DNA from: Microbacterium sp. HD4P20
Lineage (GTDB): Bacteria; Actinomycetota; Actinomycetes; Actinomycetales; Microbacteriaceae
Direction: 5' to 3'
Length of the DNA stretch: 64,000 nt
Assembly (NCBI RefSeq): GCF_019449275.2
Contig: NZ_JAHZQZ020000014.1
Span: forward strand, 1-64,000
A model generated the notes under the pieces. That model saw only the letters and a list, made by a program, of their open reading frames with translations. It was not told the origin of the DNA and searched no databases. A program made the translations under genes and the position numbers. Below are positions 53,467-62,573 of the stretch, piece after piece (position 1 is the first letter of the stretch; each line of letters begins with the position of its first letter).

Positions 53467-54350
53467 ATGTTCTTTCACAAGCAGGAGTTGCAGTTCGCGG
53501 CGTCTCCGGCCAAGCCCGACGCTGTCTTCGCGCGGCGGCTGCAGGAGGTGCTCGGAGGCCAGTACGGCGAGATCACGGTCGCGATGCAATACGGGTTCCA
53601 GTCCTGGAACTGTCACATCCCCGGCAAGTACCGCGACCTGCTCTACGGCATCGGCGCGGAAGAATTCGGCCACGTCCCGAGATGCTTGCCATCATGATCG
53701 CGCAGCTGCTCGAGAAGGCCCCGGTCGAGCAGTCTGAGACGGCCGCCGCATCCGATCCGGTGCTGGGTGCGGTGATGGGCGGCATGGACGTGCAAGCGGC
53801 GATCGTGGCGGGCGCGGGGGTGCGCCCCGTCGACAGCAACGGCAACCCCTGGCAAGGCTCGTACATCACGGCCAGCGGCAACCTCCTCGCCGACTTCACG
53901 GCGAATGCGAACGCCGAGATGCAGGGGCGCCTGCAGGTCGCGCGTCTCTACAACATGACCGACGACGCGGGCGTGCGGGACTTGCTCTCGTTCCTTCTGG
54001 CCCGCGACACGATGCATCAGAACCAGTGGATCCGCGCCGCTCAGGAGCTGCGCGACGAAGGGGTGGAGGACCTCCCGGTGCCGAGCAACTTCCCGCTGGG
54101 GCAGGAGCAGCGCGACGTGGCCTACGAGTACATCAACTTCTCCGACGGTGCGGCAGCCGCCGAGGGCTCATGGGCATCGGGCCCCACACCCGATGGCAAG
54201 GGCGAGTTCACTTACCTCGAGGGCCCGGACACGTCCGTGCCGATGCCGCCGCCGACGCAGCCCGATCCTCGGTTCTACGGCACGGATGCCAAGCCGAACA
54301 TCGTCGACAAGGCTGCCGGGGTCATCAAAGACAAGCTGAGCGAGAAGTGA
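53467..54350 (+). pseudogene. Manganese catalase, frameshifted by 2 extra nt
   Basis: Would be 293 aa. Non-heme dimanganese catalase that splits hydrogen peroxide. N-terminal part (MFFHKQELQFAASPAKPDAV) holds Glu35, Glu66 and His69 in EITVAMQY and GAEEFGHV. The next codons should be GAGATGCTT, but GTCCCGAGATG has two extra C at ~53677-53678, so the frame closes at 53697 and the rest (AQLLEKAPVEQS to the end, with the remaining metal-site Glu/His in MQGRLQVARLY and FLLARDTMHQNQW) lies in another frame. Read-through is not expected. Ribosome site AAGGAG before ATG 53467. Confidence 0.88.
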
Positions 54351-54375
54351 GACCGGCCGGTGGCCGGAGGCCGTG

Positions 54376-54963
54376 TCAGCCCTTCGGCCACTCGATCAGC
54401 AGGAGGTTCTGCTTGGTGTCGGCGAGCGTCACCCAGCCGTCGGCGAAGAGGTACGTCATGCCGTAGCCCTCCGCGTCGGCCGAGATCGTCGTGTCGGGGC
54501 TCTCCGTGATGTAGGTCCCTTCCGGGGCCTCCTCACGGATCCAGCCCTGCCCGACGAGCTCTGCCTGTGCGTCGGCAGCCTCACCGGCGGAGATCCGAGC
54601 CCAGCCGAACATCTGCCCGTGATCACCGGCCGGGCCCTCGAAGTCGGCCCACACGCACCGCAGTCCGTCGGCGACTTCGATGCTGCCGATGTAGAAGGGC
54701 TCTGCCCGTGAGGTCCAGCCCAAGCTCTCGAAGTCCTTCGAGACGGAGAGGCTGATCAGGGTGTCGCACGTCGGGTCGGCGGCCGCGGGTTCCGGTTCGG
54801 GCGTCCCCGAGGTCTCGGGGGCGGGTGCACTGGGCGTCGGGGCCACGTTGGTCTGTTCTGGCGCGGTGGCTTCGGGCGATCCCGAGCAGGCTGTGAGCGC
54901 CAGTGTCGCCGAGAGCGCGACCAGGGCAGCGATGCCGAGGCGGGAACGTGCGGGGAACGTCAC
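54376..54963 (-). CDS. Secreted lipoprotein, unknown function
   Basis: 195 aa. Signal peptide with lipobox LTAC (Cys ~26), then a Pro/Ala/Thr/Glu linker and a C-terminal globular domain starting DPTCDTLISLSVSKDFESLG with two Cys that may form a disulphide. Anchored on the outer face of the membrane. No family recognised. Downstream of the HisN-type gene, 55 nt apart, likely co-transcribed. Confidence 0.8.
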   Translation of the reverse strand: MTFPARSRLGIAALVALSATLALTACSGSPEATAPEQTNVAPTPSAPAPETSGTPEPEPAAADPTCDTLISLSVSKDFESLGWTSRAEPFYIGSIEVADGLRCVWADFEGPAGDHGQMFGWARISAGEAADAQAELVGQGWIREEAPEGTYITESPDTTISADAEGYGMTYLFADGWVTLADTKQNLLLIEWPKG

Positions 54964-54982
54964 GGGGTCTCCGGGGAAGTCA

Positions 54983-55007
54983 GGGGAGGGTGGGGGTGGG
55001 GGTGGGG
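54983..55007 (+). other. G-rich tract with quadruplex potential
   Basis: Five G runs (GGGG-A-GGG-T-GGGGG-T-GGGGG-T-GGGG) with single-nucleotide loops on the plus strand in the 55-nt gap between the two minus-strand genes. The C-rich copy is in the mRNA; the G-rich strand is the template. Confidence 0.7.
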
Positions 55008-55018
55008 ATGGTGCAGAG

Positions 55019-55843
55019 TCAATCGGTGTGGAGGAGGTCGAGGTACGCGTCGTGCAGCACTCGGTTCGTCGCGAGCGATGAGCGCTCCGAGATCGAATCG
55101 TGGCCGTCGAACGAGGTGAAGCGGCCGCCGGCCTCGGTGATGATCGGCACGAGAGCGGCGATGTCGTACTCCTGCACGCCGAACTCGGCGACGAACTCGA
55201 GGCGTCCCTCGGCCAGCAGCATGTACGGCCACGCGTCGCCGTACCCGCGGTCTCGCCACACCGCTGAGGTCAGGCGTTCGAGGGCGTCCAGTTTGCCGGC
55301 ATCCCGCCACTGCGCGATGCTCTGGAAGCTCACACTCGACTCGCCGATGGCGTCGACGGTCGACACGGCGAGCCGCCGCGGGCCCGAGGCGGTGCGGGTC
55401 CATGCGCCGAGGCCGGTCGCTCCCCACCAGCGACGCGCGATCGCGGGCTGGCTGGCCACGCCCACTCGCGGCACGCCGTCGACGGCGAGCGCGATGAGCG
55501 TCGTCCACATCGGGATGCCCTTGAGGTAGTTCGCCGTGCCGTCGATGGGGTCGATGATCCATTGGCGGCTCGAATCGCCGGTGACCCCGTACTCCTCGCC
55601 GAAGACGCTGTCGTCGGGTCGTTCCGCCTCGAGGATCGAGCGGATCGCCCGCTCGGTGGCGAGGTCGGCTTCGGTCACGTGCGTCGCGTCTGCTTTGGTG
55701 CGGATGTCAAGATCCGCAGCGTCGAAGCGGGACATGGATGCCGCGTCCGCCGCATCGGCCAGACGCAGCGCGAGTGCGAGATCGGCCTCCAGATCCCCCG
55801 GGAACGGCGCGTCGAACGTCGAGTCGGGGAGGGCGGAAGTCAC
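55019..55843 (-). CDS. hisN: Inositol monophosphatase-family histidinol-phosphatase
   Basis: 274 aa. Mg-dependent phosphatase with VFGEEYGV, IIDPIDGTANYLKGIP (catalytic motif DPxDGT) and the C-terminal GYGDAWPYMLLAEGRLEFVA. HisN removes phosphate from histidinol phosphate in histidine synthesis; inositol-phosphatase activity cannot be excluded. GTG start at 55843. No other his genes are adjacent. Confidence 0.85.
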   Translation of the reverse strand: MTSALPDSTFDAPFPGDLEADLALALRLADAADAASMSRFDAADLDIRTKADATHVTEADLATERAIRSILEAERPDDSVFGEEYGVTGDSSRQWIIDPIDGTANYLKGIPMWTTLIALAVDGVPRVGVASQPAIARRWWGATGLGAWTRTASGPRRLAVSTVDAIGESSVSFQSIAQWRDAGKLDALERLTSAVWRDRGYGDAWPYMLLAEGRLEFVAEFGVQEYDIAALVPIITEAGGRFTSFDGHDSISERSSLATNRVLHDAYLDLLHTD

Positions 55844-55937
55844 ACCCGCAAGGATATCCGGCGCATGGCGACCACGATTTTCGTTGATGCAATCGTGATG
55901 GTAATGTTGACCCTCGGTTCGCCACGGTGCGAATCAC

Positions 55938-56013
55938 GCACCTCTAGCTCAATCGGCAGAGCAACTGACTCTTAATCAGTGGGTTCTGGGTTCAAGTCCC
56001 AGGGGGTGCACCA
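55938..56013 (+). tRNA. tRNA-Lys (anticodon CTT)
   Basis: Acceptor stem GCACCTC pairs with GGGGTGC; anticodon loop CTCTTAA gives CTT; TTCAAGT T-loop present. The 3' CCA is encoded (56011-56013). The mature body is 55938-56010. Confidence 0.96.
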
Positions 56014-56017
56014 CATC

Positions 56018-56048
56018 ACGAAGGGCGGCCCGGCGGGCCGCCCTTCGT
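56018..56048 (+). terminator. Terminator after tRNA-Lys
   Basis: ACGAAGGGCGGCCC pairs perfectly with GGGCCGCCCTTCGT over 14 bp with loop GGC, 5 nt after the encoded CCA; a short T-rich run (TCATTCC) follows. Confidence 0.85.
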
Positions 56049-56202
56049 CATTCCCGCTCATCGCGATTCGGTAACGACCCCGGTTGCGGCGGCATCTCTA
56101 CTTGACCACGGACGGCAGAGTTCGTACATTGCAAGAACCTGAATCAGATCTCAGGTTTGCCTTTCGAGGCACCACATCCTTCCAATGGGGAAAGGCACGC
56201 AC

Positions 56203-57414
56203 ATGCGGGTTACGAAGAAGTCGCTCCGAGGTTCCGTGATAGCTTCCGTGGTCGCCACGGCTGCGCTGGCATTGGCGGCGTGTGCTCCGACGGCGACTCC
56301 CGGCGGAGGATCCGACGAGGGTTCGGCCCCGTCGGAGGTGACCGTCGGGATCGTCACGAGCGAGTCCGGTCCGCTGGCCGGCTACGGCAAGCAGTACCTG
56401 GACGCGTTTGAGGCGGGGCTCGACTACGCGACGGACGGCACCGGCGAGATCGACGGCACGACGATCACCGTCGAGTACCGCGACGACGCGGGCGACCCCG
56501 ACAAGGCTGTCACCGCGGTCAAGGAACTCATCGGCGAGGGCGTGAACATCATCGCCGGCACCGCCTCTTCGGGCGTCGCGCTCGCCGTGGCCGAGCAGGC
56601 CGCGCAGAACCAGGTGCTCTACGTCTCGGGCCCCGCCGCGGCCGACGCCATCACCGGCATCAACGAGTACACCTTCCGCTCGGGGCGGCAGAGCGCACAG
56701 GACGTCGCGACGGCCGGGACGTTCCTCGACGACATCGAGGGGAAGACGATCGCCGTCTTCGCGCAGGACAACGCCTTCGGCCAGGGCAACGTGGCGGCCG
56801 TCGAGGCCATCCTCGGCAGCCAGGGCGCCACGGTCGCACCGGTGCTGGTCGCCGAGGACGTGACCGAGTTCACGCCGTTCGCGCAGCAGGTGCTCGCGGC
56901 TTCTCCCGACCTCGTGTTCGTCGCATGGGCCGGGGCGACCTCGGGCGCGATGTGGCAGGCGATGAGCCAGCAGGGCGTCCTCGATGAGATCCCCGTCGTC
57001 ACGGGGCTCGGCGATGCGGCGACGTTCGGCGCCTATGGCGAGGCATCCGAGAAGATCAACTTCTTGAACCACTACTTCCCGGGGGCTCCCGACAACGAGG
57101 TGAACGCCGCGATGGTCGAAGCGATCGAAGAGGCCGGCGGCACCCCCGATCTCTTCAGCCCCGACGGATTCAACGCGGCGATCATGATCGTGCACGCGAT
57201 CCAAGAGGGCCAGGGCGACGTCGACGCGATGGTGGCCGCGCTCGAGGGCTTCGAGTTCGAGGGCCCGAAGGGCACGATGACCGTCCGCGCGAGCGACCAT
57301 GCACTCCTTCAGGAGATGTACCAGGCACGGCTCGTCGCCGATGGCGACACCTTCGTTCCGGAACTCGTCGACACGGTGCCGGCCGAGGACGTCGCGCCGG
57401 CCGAAGCCGAGTGA
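56203..57414 (+). CDS. livK: Branched-chain-type ABC substrate-binding lipoprotein
   Basis: 403 aa. Signal peptide with lipobox LALAAC, then a type I periplasmic-binding fold (VTVGIVTSESGPLAGYGKQY, KAVTAVKELIGEGVNIIAGT, and the middle ISMVFAQDNAFGQGNVAAVE-type hinge region). Delivers an extracellular ligand to the importer. ATG 56203 has GGGGAAAGG 8-15 nt upstream; an ATG 18 nt earlier lies before that site. First gene of the liv-acyl-CoA ligase operon. Ligand unknown. Confidence 0.88.
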   Translation: MRVTKKSLRGSVIASVVATAALALAACAPTATPGGGSDEGSAPSEVTVGIVTSESGPLAGYGKQYLDAFEAGLDYATDGTGEIDGTTITVEYRDDAGDPDKAVTAVKELIGEGVNIIAGTASSGVALAVAEQAAQNQVLYVSGPAAADAITGINEYTFRSGRQSAQDVATAGTFLDDIEGKTIAVFAQDNAFGQGNVAAVEAILGSQGATVAPVLVAEDVTEFTPFAQQVLAASPDLVFVAWAGATSGAMWQAMSQQGVLDEIPVVTGLGDAATFGAYGEASEKINFLNHYFPGAPDNEVNAAMVEAIEEAGGTPDLFSPDGFNAAIMIVHAIQEGQGDVDAMVAALEGFEFEGPKGTMTVRASDHALLQEMYQARLVADGDTFVPELVDTVPAEDVAPAEAE

Positions 57415-57433
57415 CGCGGAGCACCCCCGCAGC

Positions 57434-58219
57434 ATGAGCACTCCTGTTCCGTCTGCGTCGCGACGCGGCTCCCGTCTGCAGGTCGAGTCCCTCGGCCTGC
57501 AGATCGGGGGCGCGACGATCCTCAAGGACGTCGCCCTCGACATCCCCGCAGGCAGCCTGGTCGGCGTGATCGGCCCCAACGGCGCCGGCAAGACGACGCT
57601 CTTCAACGTGATCTCGGGCCTCACGAAGCCCACCTCCGGCCGCGTGCTGCTGGACGACCGCGACATCACGACGGCGTCGGTCCCCGCGCGGGCGCGGGCG
57701 GGACTCGGGCGCACCTTCCAGACCTCGAGCATCTTCCCGCGGCTGAGCGTGCTCGAGAACGTGCGCCTGGCGGCACAGGTGTCGCTCGGCGGTTCCGGCT
57801 CGCTGCTGCGCTTCCCTCGCCGGACGGATGCCGCCACCGAGCTCGCCTTCGACAAGCTCCGGATCGTCGGGCTCGATCACAAGCACGAAGCTGAGGCGGG
57901 CGACATCTCGCACGGCGACAAGCGCAAGCTCGAGATCGCCGTGCTGCTGGCGACCGAGGCGAGCATCGTGCTGCTGGACGAGCCGATGGCCGGTGTCGCC
58001 TCCGGCGATGTGGCCGGACTCGTCGAGAACATCCGCGACCTGCACCGTGAGAAGGGATGCACGGTGCTCATGGTCGAGCATCACATCGACGTCCTGATGG
58101 GACTGGTCGACCGCGTCGCCGTCATGTATTTCGGAGGCATCATCGCCTACGACGTCCCGCAGAAGATCATGGACGACCCGCTCGTACAGCGCGCGTACCT
58201 CGGAACGGCGGCGGCATGA
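57434..58219 (+). CDS. livG: Branched-chain-type ABC transporter ATP-binding protein (LivG)
   Basis: 261 aa. Walker A GPNGAGKTT, LivG-type insertion with RARAGLGRTFQTSSIFPRLS, signature region DISHGDKRKLEIAVLL (the usual LSxGxQ is ISHGDK here) and Walker B IVLLDEPMAGV. Pairs with LivF below. Overlaps LivF by 4 nt (ATGA). Confidence 0.92.
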   Translation: MSTPVPSASRRGSRLQVESLGLQIGGATILKDVALDIPAGSLVGVIGPNGAGKTTLFNVISGLTKPTSGRVLLDDRDITTASVPARARAGLGRTFQTSSIFPRLSVLENVRLAAQVSLGGSGSLLRFPRRTDAATELAFDKLRIVGLDHKHEAEAGDISHGDKRKLEIAVLLATEASIVLLDEPMAGVASGDVAGLVENIRDLHREKGCTVLMVEHHIDVLMGLVDRVAVMYFGGIIAYDVPQKIMDDPLVQRAYLGTAAA

Positions 58220-58932
58220 GCGCGGGCGAAGCGATCCTGCAGGTGAAGGGGCTGCGCTGCTCGATCGCGGGCCAGCAGGTCGTCGAGGACGTGTCGTTCG
58301 AGGTGCCCGCCACCGGCATCACCGCGGTTCTCGGCCGCAACGGCGTCGGAAAGACCTCGACGCTTCGTGGCATCCTGGGTCTCATCCAGCGCCGCGGCAC
58401 CGTGACGCTCGCCGGCGAACGCATCGACGGGCTGCCCACCCACCGCATCGTGCGTCGCGGCGTCGGCTACGTCCCGGAGGATCGCGAGGTCTTCGCGAAG
58501 CTCACGGTGGCCGAGAACCTCGCCCTCGCCGAGCGGCAGAAGAACCCGCGTCGCGAACTCGTCGCCGAGCTGTTCCCCGATCTCGTCGCGCGACGCGACC
58601 AGGCGGCCGGAACGCTCTCGGGCGGGCAGCAGCAGATGGTCTCGGTCGCGCGCGCCCTGATCAACGACAACCGGCTGCTGCTGGTCGACGAGCCGACGAA
58701 AGGGCTGGCCCCGAAGATCGTCACCGAGGTTGCCAGCGCTCTCGAGCTGGCGTCGCGGACGGTGCCGATCCTCCTCGTGGAGCAGAACCTCGACGTGGTG
58801 CGCCGCCTGGCCGACGATGCGATCGTCATCGCGGGCGGTCGCGTGGTGCACGCGGGCAAGGCCCGCGACATCCTCGACGACGACGACCTGACCCGCCGCC
58901 TCCTGGGCGTGCACGCGGAGGCCGCGGCATGA
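58216..58932 (+). CDS. livF: Branched-chain-type ABC transporter ATP-binding protein (LivF)
   Basis: 238 aa. Walker A GRNGVGKTS, GVGYVPEDREVFAKLTVAEN, signature LSGGQQQMVSVARAL, Walker B LLLVDEPTKGLAP. Its C-terminus overlaps the permease start (58929) by 4 nt. Confidence 0.94.
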   Translation: MSAGEAILQVKGLRCSIAGQQVVEDVSFEVPATGITAVLGRNGVGKTSTLRGILGLIQRRGTVTLAGERIDGLPTHRIVRRGVGYVPEDREVFAKLTVAENLALAERQKNPRRELVAELFPDLVARRDQAAGTLSGGQQQMVSVARALINDNRLLLVDEPTKGLAPKIVTEVASALELASRTVPILLVEQNLDVVRRLADDAIVIAGGRVVHAGKARDILDDDDLTRRLLGVHAEAAA

Positions 58933-59804
58933 GTTCCATCGTCCTCACCCTGATCACGGGGGTCGGCCTCGGTGCCCTGTACTTCCTCGTCGCGAGCGGG
59001 CTCAGTCTGATCTACGGACTGATGCACGTGCTCAACTTCGCGCACGGCGCGTTCCTCACCCTGAGCGCCTTCGCGGGATGGATGGTCGCGCAGGCCCTCG
59101 GCACCGAATCGTGGGGATCCTTCCTGCTGTCGGTGCTCGTGGGAGCCGGCGTCGGCGCGGTCTTCGCGACGGTCACCGAGCTGGTGCTCATCCGCCCGCT
59201 GTACGAGCGTCACATCGAGCAGGTGCTCGTGACCGTGGGGCTCTCTTTCGCCGCGGTCGCGCTGTTCGAGGGGATCTGGGGCACCGACCCGATCCACATC
59301 GCCGGGCCGGCCTGGCTGCGTCAGACCACCGAGGTCCTGGGCGCGCGGATCCCGAACACCTACTGGGTGCTCATGATCGCGGCGGTGCTCGTGCTGCTGG
59401 CGCTGGTGCTGTTCCTGCAGAAGACGCGCTACGGCATGATCATCCGGGCCGGTGTCGAGAACCGGTCGATGGTCACCGCGCTCGGCATCGACGTGCGCCG
59501 GTCCTTCACCCTCGTGTTCGCGATCGGCGGCGCCGCGGCGGGGATCGGCGGAGTGCTGGCCATGCACTACTCCACCTTCGTGTCGGCGCACCTCGGCCAG
59601 ACCCTGCTGATCTTCGCCTTCATCGTCACGGTGGTGGGCGGTCTCGGCTCGCTGACCGGTGCGGCCGTGGCATCCGTCCTCGTCGCCGTCCTGCAGCAGT
59701 TCGCCAACTCGTACCTCGGCGGCACGGGCGATTTCATCGTCGTGATCCTGCTGGCCCTGGTGCTGCTCGTGCGCCCGACCGGACTCTTGGGGAGGAAGGC
59801 ATAG
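58929..59804 (+). CDS. livH: Branched-chain-type ABC permease (LivH)
   Basis: 291 aa, about eight membrane helices: LITGVGLGALYFLVASGLSL followed by IYGLMHVLNFAHGAFLTLSA, the LivH signature, then GIDVRRSFTLVFAIGGAAAG. Stop TAG shares one base with the next GTG (59804). Confidence 0.93.
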   Translation: MSSIVLTLITGVGLGALYFLVASGLSLIYGLMHVLNFAHGAFLTLSAFAGWMVAQALGTESWGSFLLSVLVGAGVGAVFATVTELVLIRPLYERHIEQVLVTVGLSFAAVALFEGIWGTDPIHIAGPAWLRQTTEVLGARIPNTYWVLMIAAVLVLLALVLFLQKTRYGMIIRAGVENRSMVTALGIDVRRSFTLVFAIGGAAAGIGGVLAMHYSTFVSAHLGQTLLIFAFIVTVVGGLGSLTGAAVASVLVAVLQQFANSYLGGTGDFIVVILLALVLLVRPTGLLGRKA

Positions 59805-60925
59805 TGGCTCGACGCACTCCACACGTGGGAAAGTACGTCCCGACGATCGTCGGTGCGGCCCTGGTCGTCTTCATGGCGATCCTGCCGCTGCTGAACCTGT
59901 CGCTCCCCGGCATCCTCCCCACGCCCACCTACATGCCCGGCACGCTCGCACTGCTGTCGCTGTGCATGGTGTTCGCCGCACTCGCGCTGTCGTACAACCT
60001 GCTGCTCGGATCGGGAGGGATGCTGTCGTTCGGGCACGCCCTGTACTTCGGGGCCGGCGCGTACGGGCTGGGCATCGCGCTGGAGCACTTCGGAGTGCCG
60101 CTATGGCCCGGCATCTTCGTCGCCCTCATCGGCGGAATGGTGATCGCCCTGATCACCGGCGCGGTATCGATGAGGGTCTCGGGGATCCCGTTCGCGATGG
60201 TCACGCTCGCCTTCGCTCAGGCCGGGTCGGTGCTGGTGCGCCGCAACTCGCAGGTGACCGGAGGCGAGGAAGGGCTGAGCTTGAACACCGAGGTCGTGCC
60301 AGACTTCCTCATCGGCGTGGTCAACACACGCAACCTGTACTGGTTCGCCCTCGTGGTGCTGGTCGTGGTCTACCTCGTCACCCTGTGGGTCGACACGTCG
60401 CGGCTCGGGCACCTCGCTCGCGCCACGCGAGAGAACGAACAGCGCGTGCGGGTGCTCGGACTCTCGCCGTACCGGGTGAGGCTGATCGTCTTCGTGATCG
60501 CCGGGGCGCTGGCGAGCCTGGCGGGCGTCGCCTACATGCTGCTGCAGTCGGGCACCGTCCCGCGTGCGGTGTCGGCGGATCTGACGATCACGATCCTGGT
60601 CATGGTCGTGCTGGGTGGCGTCGGATTCCGCTGGGGTGCCATCGTTGGCGGTGTGCTCTACACACTGCTGGACCAGCGCCTGACGGTGCTGGCGGGATCC
60701 GACGCGATCGCCGGACTGCCCGACGTGCTGCGCATCCCGCTGTCGGAGCCGCTGTTCCTGTTCGGCGTGCTGTTCATCCTCGTCGTGATGTTCCTGCCCG
60801 GGGGCATCGCCGGAACCATCGACGCCGCCGTCCGCCGCCGCCGCGGCGAGAAGATGCGGGACTCGCTACGGCAGATGGACGACGCGGATGACATGGCGGA
60901 CGCACCGATCGAGGCCCGCACATGA
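59804..60925 (+). CDS. livM: Branched-chain-type ABC permease (LivM)
   Basis: 373 aa with about ten helices: ALSYNLLLGSGGMLSFGHAL, VTLAFAQAGSVLVRRNSQVT, RATRENEQRVRVLGLSPYRV and a charged C-terminal tail. GTG start behind a strong GGGGAGGAAGG site. Completes the importer (K-G-F-H-M). Confidence 0.92.
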   Translation: MARRTPHVGKYVPTIVGAALVVFMAILPLLNLSLPGILPTPTYMPGTLALLSLCMVFAALALSYNLLLGSGGMLSFGHALYFGAGAYGLGIALEHFGVPLWPGIFVALIGGMVIALITGAVSMRVSGIPFAMVTLAFAQAGSVLVRRNSQVTGGEEGLSLNTEVVPDFLIGVVNTRNLYWFALVVLVVVYLVTLWVDTSRLGHLARATRENEQRVRVLGLSPYRVRLIVFVIAGALASLAGVAYMLLQSGTVPRAVSADLTITILVMVVLGGVGFRWGAIVGGVLYTLLDQRLTVLAGSDAIAGLPDVLRIPLSEPLFLFGVLFILVVMFLPGGIAGTIDAAVRRRRGEKMRDSLRQMDDADDMADAPIEART

Positions 60926-60941
60926 GAGGGGTGTGCCGGTG

Positions 60942-62573
60942 ATGTGGGATGCGGAAGCCGCGCTCGACCCCGACGTCGAAGACGGGCCTCACACGATCGG
61001 GCGATGGCTGATCGATCGCTCGGCGACCTCGCCGGAGCGCATCGCGATCGATGACCGCGGCGTCACGACGGACTACGGCGCGCTCGCAGCGCGGGCCGTG
61101 GCGCTCGCCGAGCGGCTGCGCCGCGCCGGCTACGCGGCCGGCGACCGCGTCGCGACGGTGTCGGGCAATTCGACCGACCACGTTGTGGCGTTCTTCGCGT
61201 GCGCGTTGACCGGCGTCGCGTTCGTGCCGCTGTCGTGGCGGCTCACCACCCGAGAACTGGCCGATGTGCTCGTCCGCTCGGCGCCCGCGCTCGTGCTGAT
61301 CGAAGACGAGCATGCGGCGCTGGCCGGTGAAGCGATGCGCGCCGCGACGGCAAGCGCGGCGAACGCAGGAGACCAGATGCCGCAGGTCGCGGCACTGGGA
61401 ACGACCGGAGTCGAGGCGGGGAACCTTCCGTCATCGCGCCGCCCGCGCTCATGGCGCCCGGTGCGCGACGACGACCCGCTGCTGGTGATCTTCACTTCGG
61501 GGAGCGAGGCGGCCCCGAAGGGCGTCGTGCTCACGCACGCCAACTGCTTCTGGAACAACCTGGCACTGGCCCAGGCGCTGCCCCTGCGGCAGGACGACGT
61601 GGTGCTGGCGATGCTGCCGCAATTCCATGTGGCGGCGTGGAACTGCCAGCCGTTGCTGGCGTGGTGGACGGGTGCCACGGTCGTCCTCGAGCGGTCGTTC
61701 CAGCCCGCCCGCGCCTTGCGCCTGATCGCGGAGCGCCGGGTCACGGCCATGATGGGCGTTCCGACGCAATACGCCATGCTCGCCGCCGACCGCGAGTGGG
61801 AGTGCACGGATGTGACCTCCCTGCGACTGGCGCTGGTGGGCGGCGCCACGATGCCGACCGCGTTGCAGCAGGCGTGGACCGAGCGTGGCGTCGCACTGAC
61901 GCAGGGCTATGGGCTGACCGAGGCCGGTCCGAACGTGCTGCACCTGCCCGCCGCCGAGGCCGCCGACGCACCCGGTGCCGTCGGGCGCCCGTACCCCCAC
62001 GTGACCGTGAGGGTGGTCGACGCAGATTCGGGACTGCCGCTCGAGGGCGAGGCCACCGGCGAACTGTGGGTGCGCGGGCCCAGCGTGTTCGCCGGCTACC
62101 TCGGCGACGAGAACGCCACGGCACGCGCACTGAGCGGAGGCTGGCTGCGATCGGGCGATCTCGTCGCCCGGGACGCCGAAGGCGTCTACCGCATCGTGGA
62201 CCGATTGAAGGACATCTTCATCTCGGGCGGTGAGAACGTCGCACCCGCCGAAGTAGAGCACGCGCTGTGCCTGCACCCGCTCGTGGTGGCGGCCGCCGTC
62301 GTCGGCGTCCCCGACCCGGTGTGGGGAGAGCGCGGTGTCGCGTTCGTCGTGCCCGCGGCCGGAGCCGCGCTGTCGGGCGACGAACTGCTTGCTCACGCGC
62401 GGCGCAACCTCGCGGCCTTCAAGGTGCCGGTGCGCATCGAGCTGGTCGACGCGCTGCCGCGCTCGACGATCGACAAGCTCGCCCGGTCGCGGCTTCGCGA
62501 GCAGGCACGCGCGCTCATGGCGCAGGATCGCGCGGGGGAGCGCGACCGAACGACGAAGGAGGTGTCGCGATGA
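60942..62573 (+). CDS. Acyl-CoA synthetase (AMP-forming)
   Basis: 543 aa. ANL enzyme: P-loop motif VIFTSGSEAAPKGVVLTHAN, A5-type QGYGLTEAGPNVLHLP, and RVTAMMGVPTQYAML; the C-terminal part has GWLRSGDLVARDAEGVYRIV, RLKDIFISGGENVAPAEVEH and the catalytic Lys near PRSTIDKLARS. It converts an organic acid to its CoA thioester. Start is ATG 60942 or GTG 60939/60933 behind GAGAGGGG. Coupled to TetR below (ATGA). The importer in front suggests the acid is brought in from outside. Confidence 0.92.
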   Translation: MWDAEAALDPDVEDGPHTIGRWLIDRSATSPERIAIDDRGVTTDYGALAARAVALAERLRRAGYAAGDRVATVSGNSTDHVVAFFACALTGVAFVPLSWRLTTRELADVLVRSAPALVLIEDEHAALAGEAMRAATASAANAGDQMPQVAALGTTGVEAGNLPSSRRPRSWRPVRDDDPLLVIFTSGSEAAPKGVVLTHANCFWNNLALAQALPLRQDDVVLAMLPQFHVAAWNCQPLLAWWTGATVVLERSFQPARALRLIAERRVTAMMGVPTQYAMLAADREWECTDVTSLRLALVGGATMPTALQQAWTERGVALTQGYGLTEAGPNVLHLPAAEAADAPGAVGRPYPHVTVRVVDADSGLPLEGEATGELWVRGPSVFAGYLGDENATARALSGGWLRSGDLVARDAEGVYRIVDRLKDIFISGGENVAPAEVEHALCLHPLVVAAAVVGVPDPVWGERGVAFVVPAAGAALSGDELLAHARRNLAAFKVPVRIELVDALPRSTIDKLARSRLREQARALMAQDRAGERDRTTKEVSR

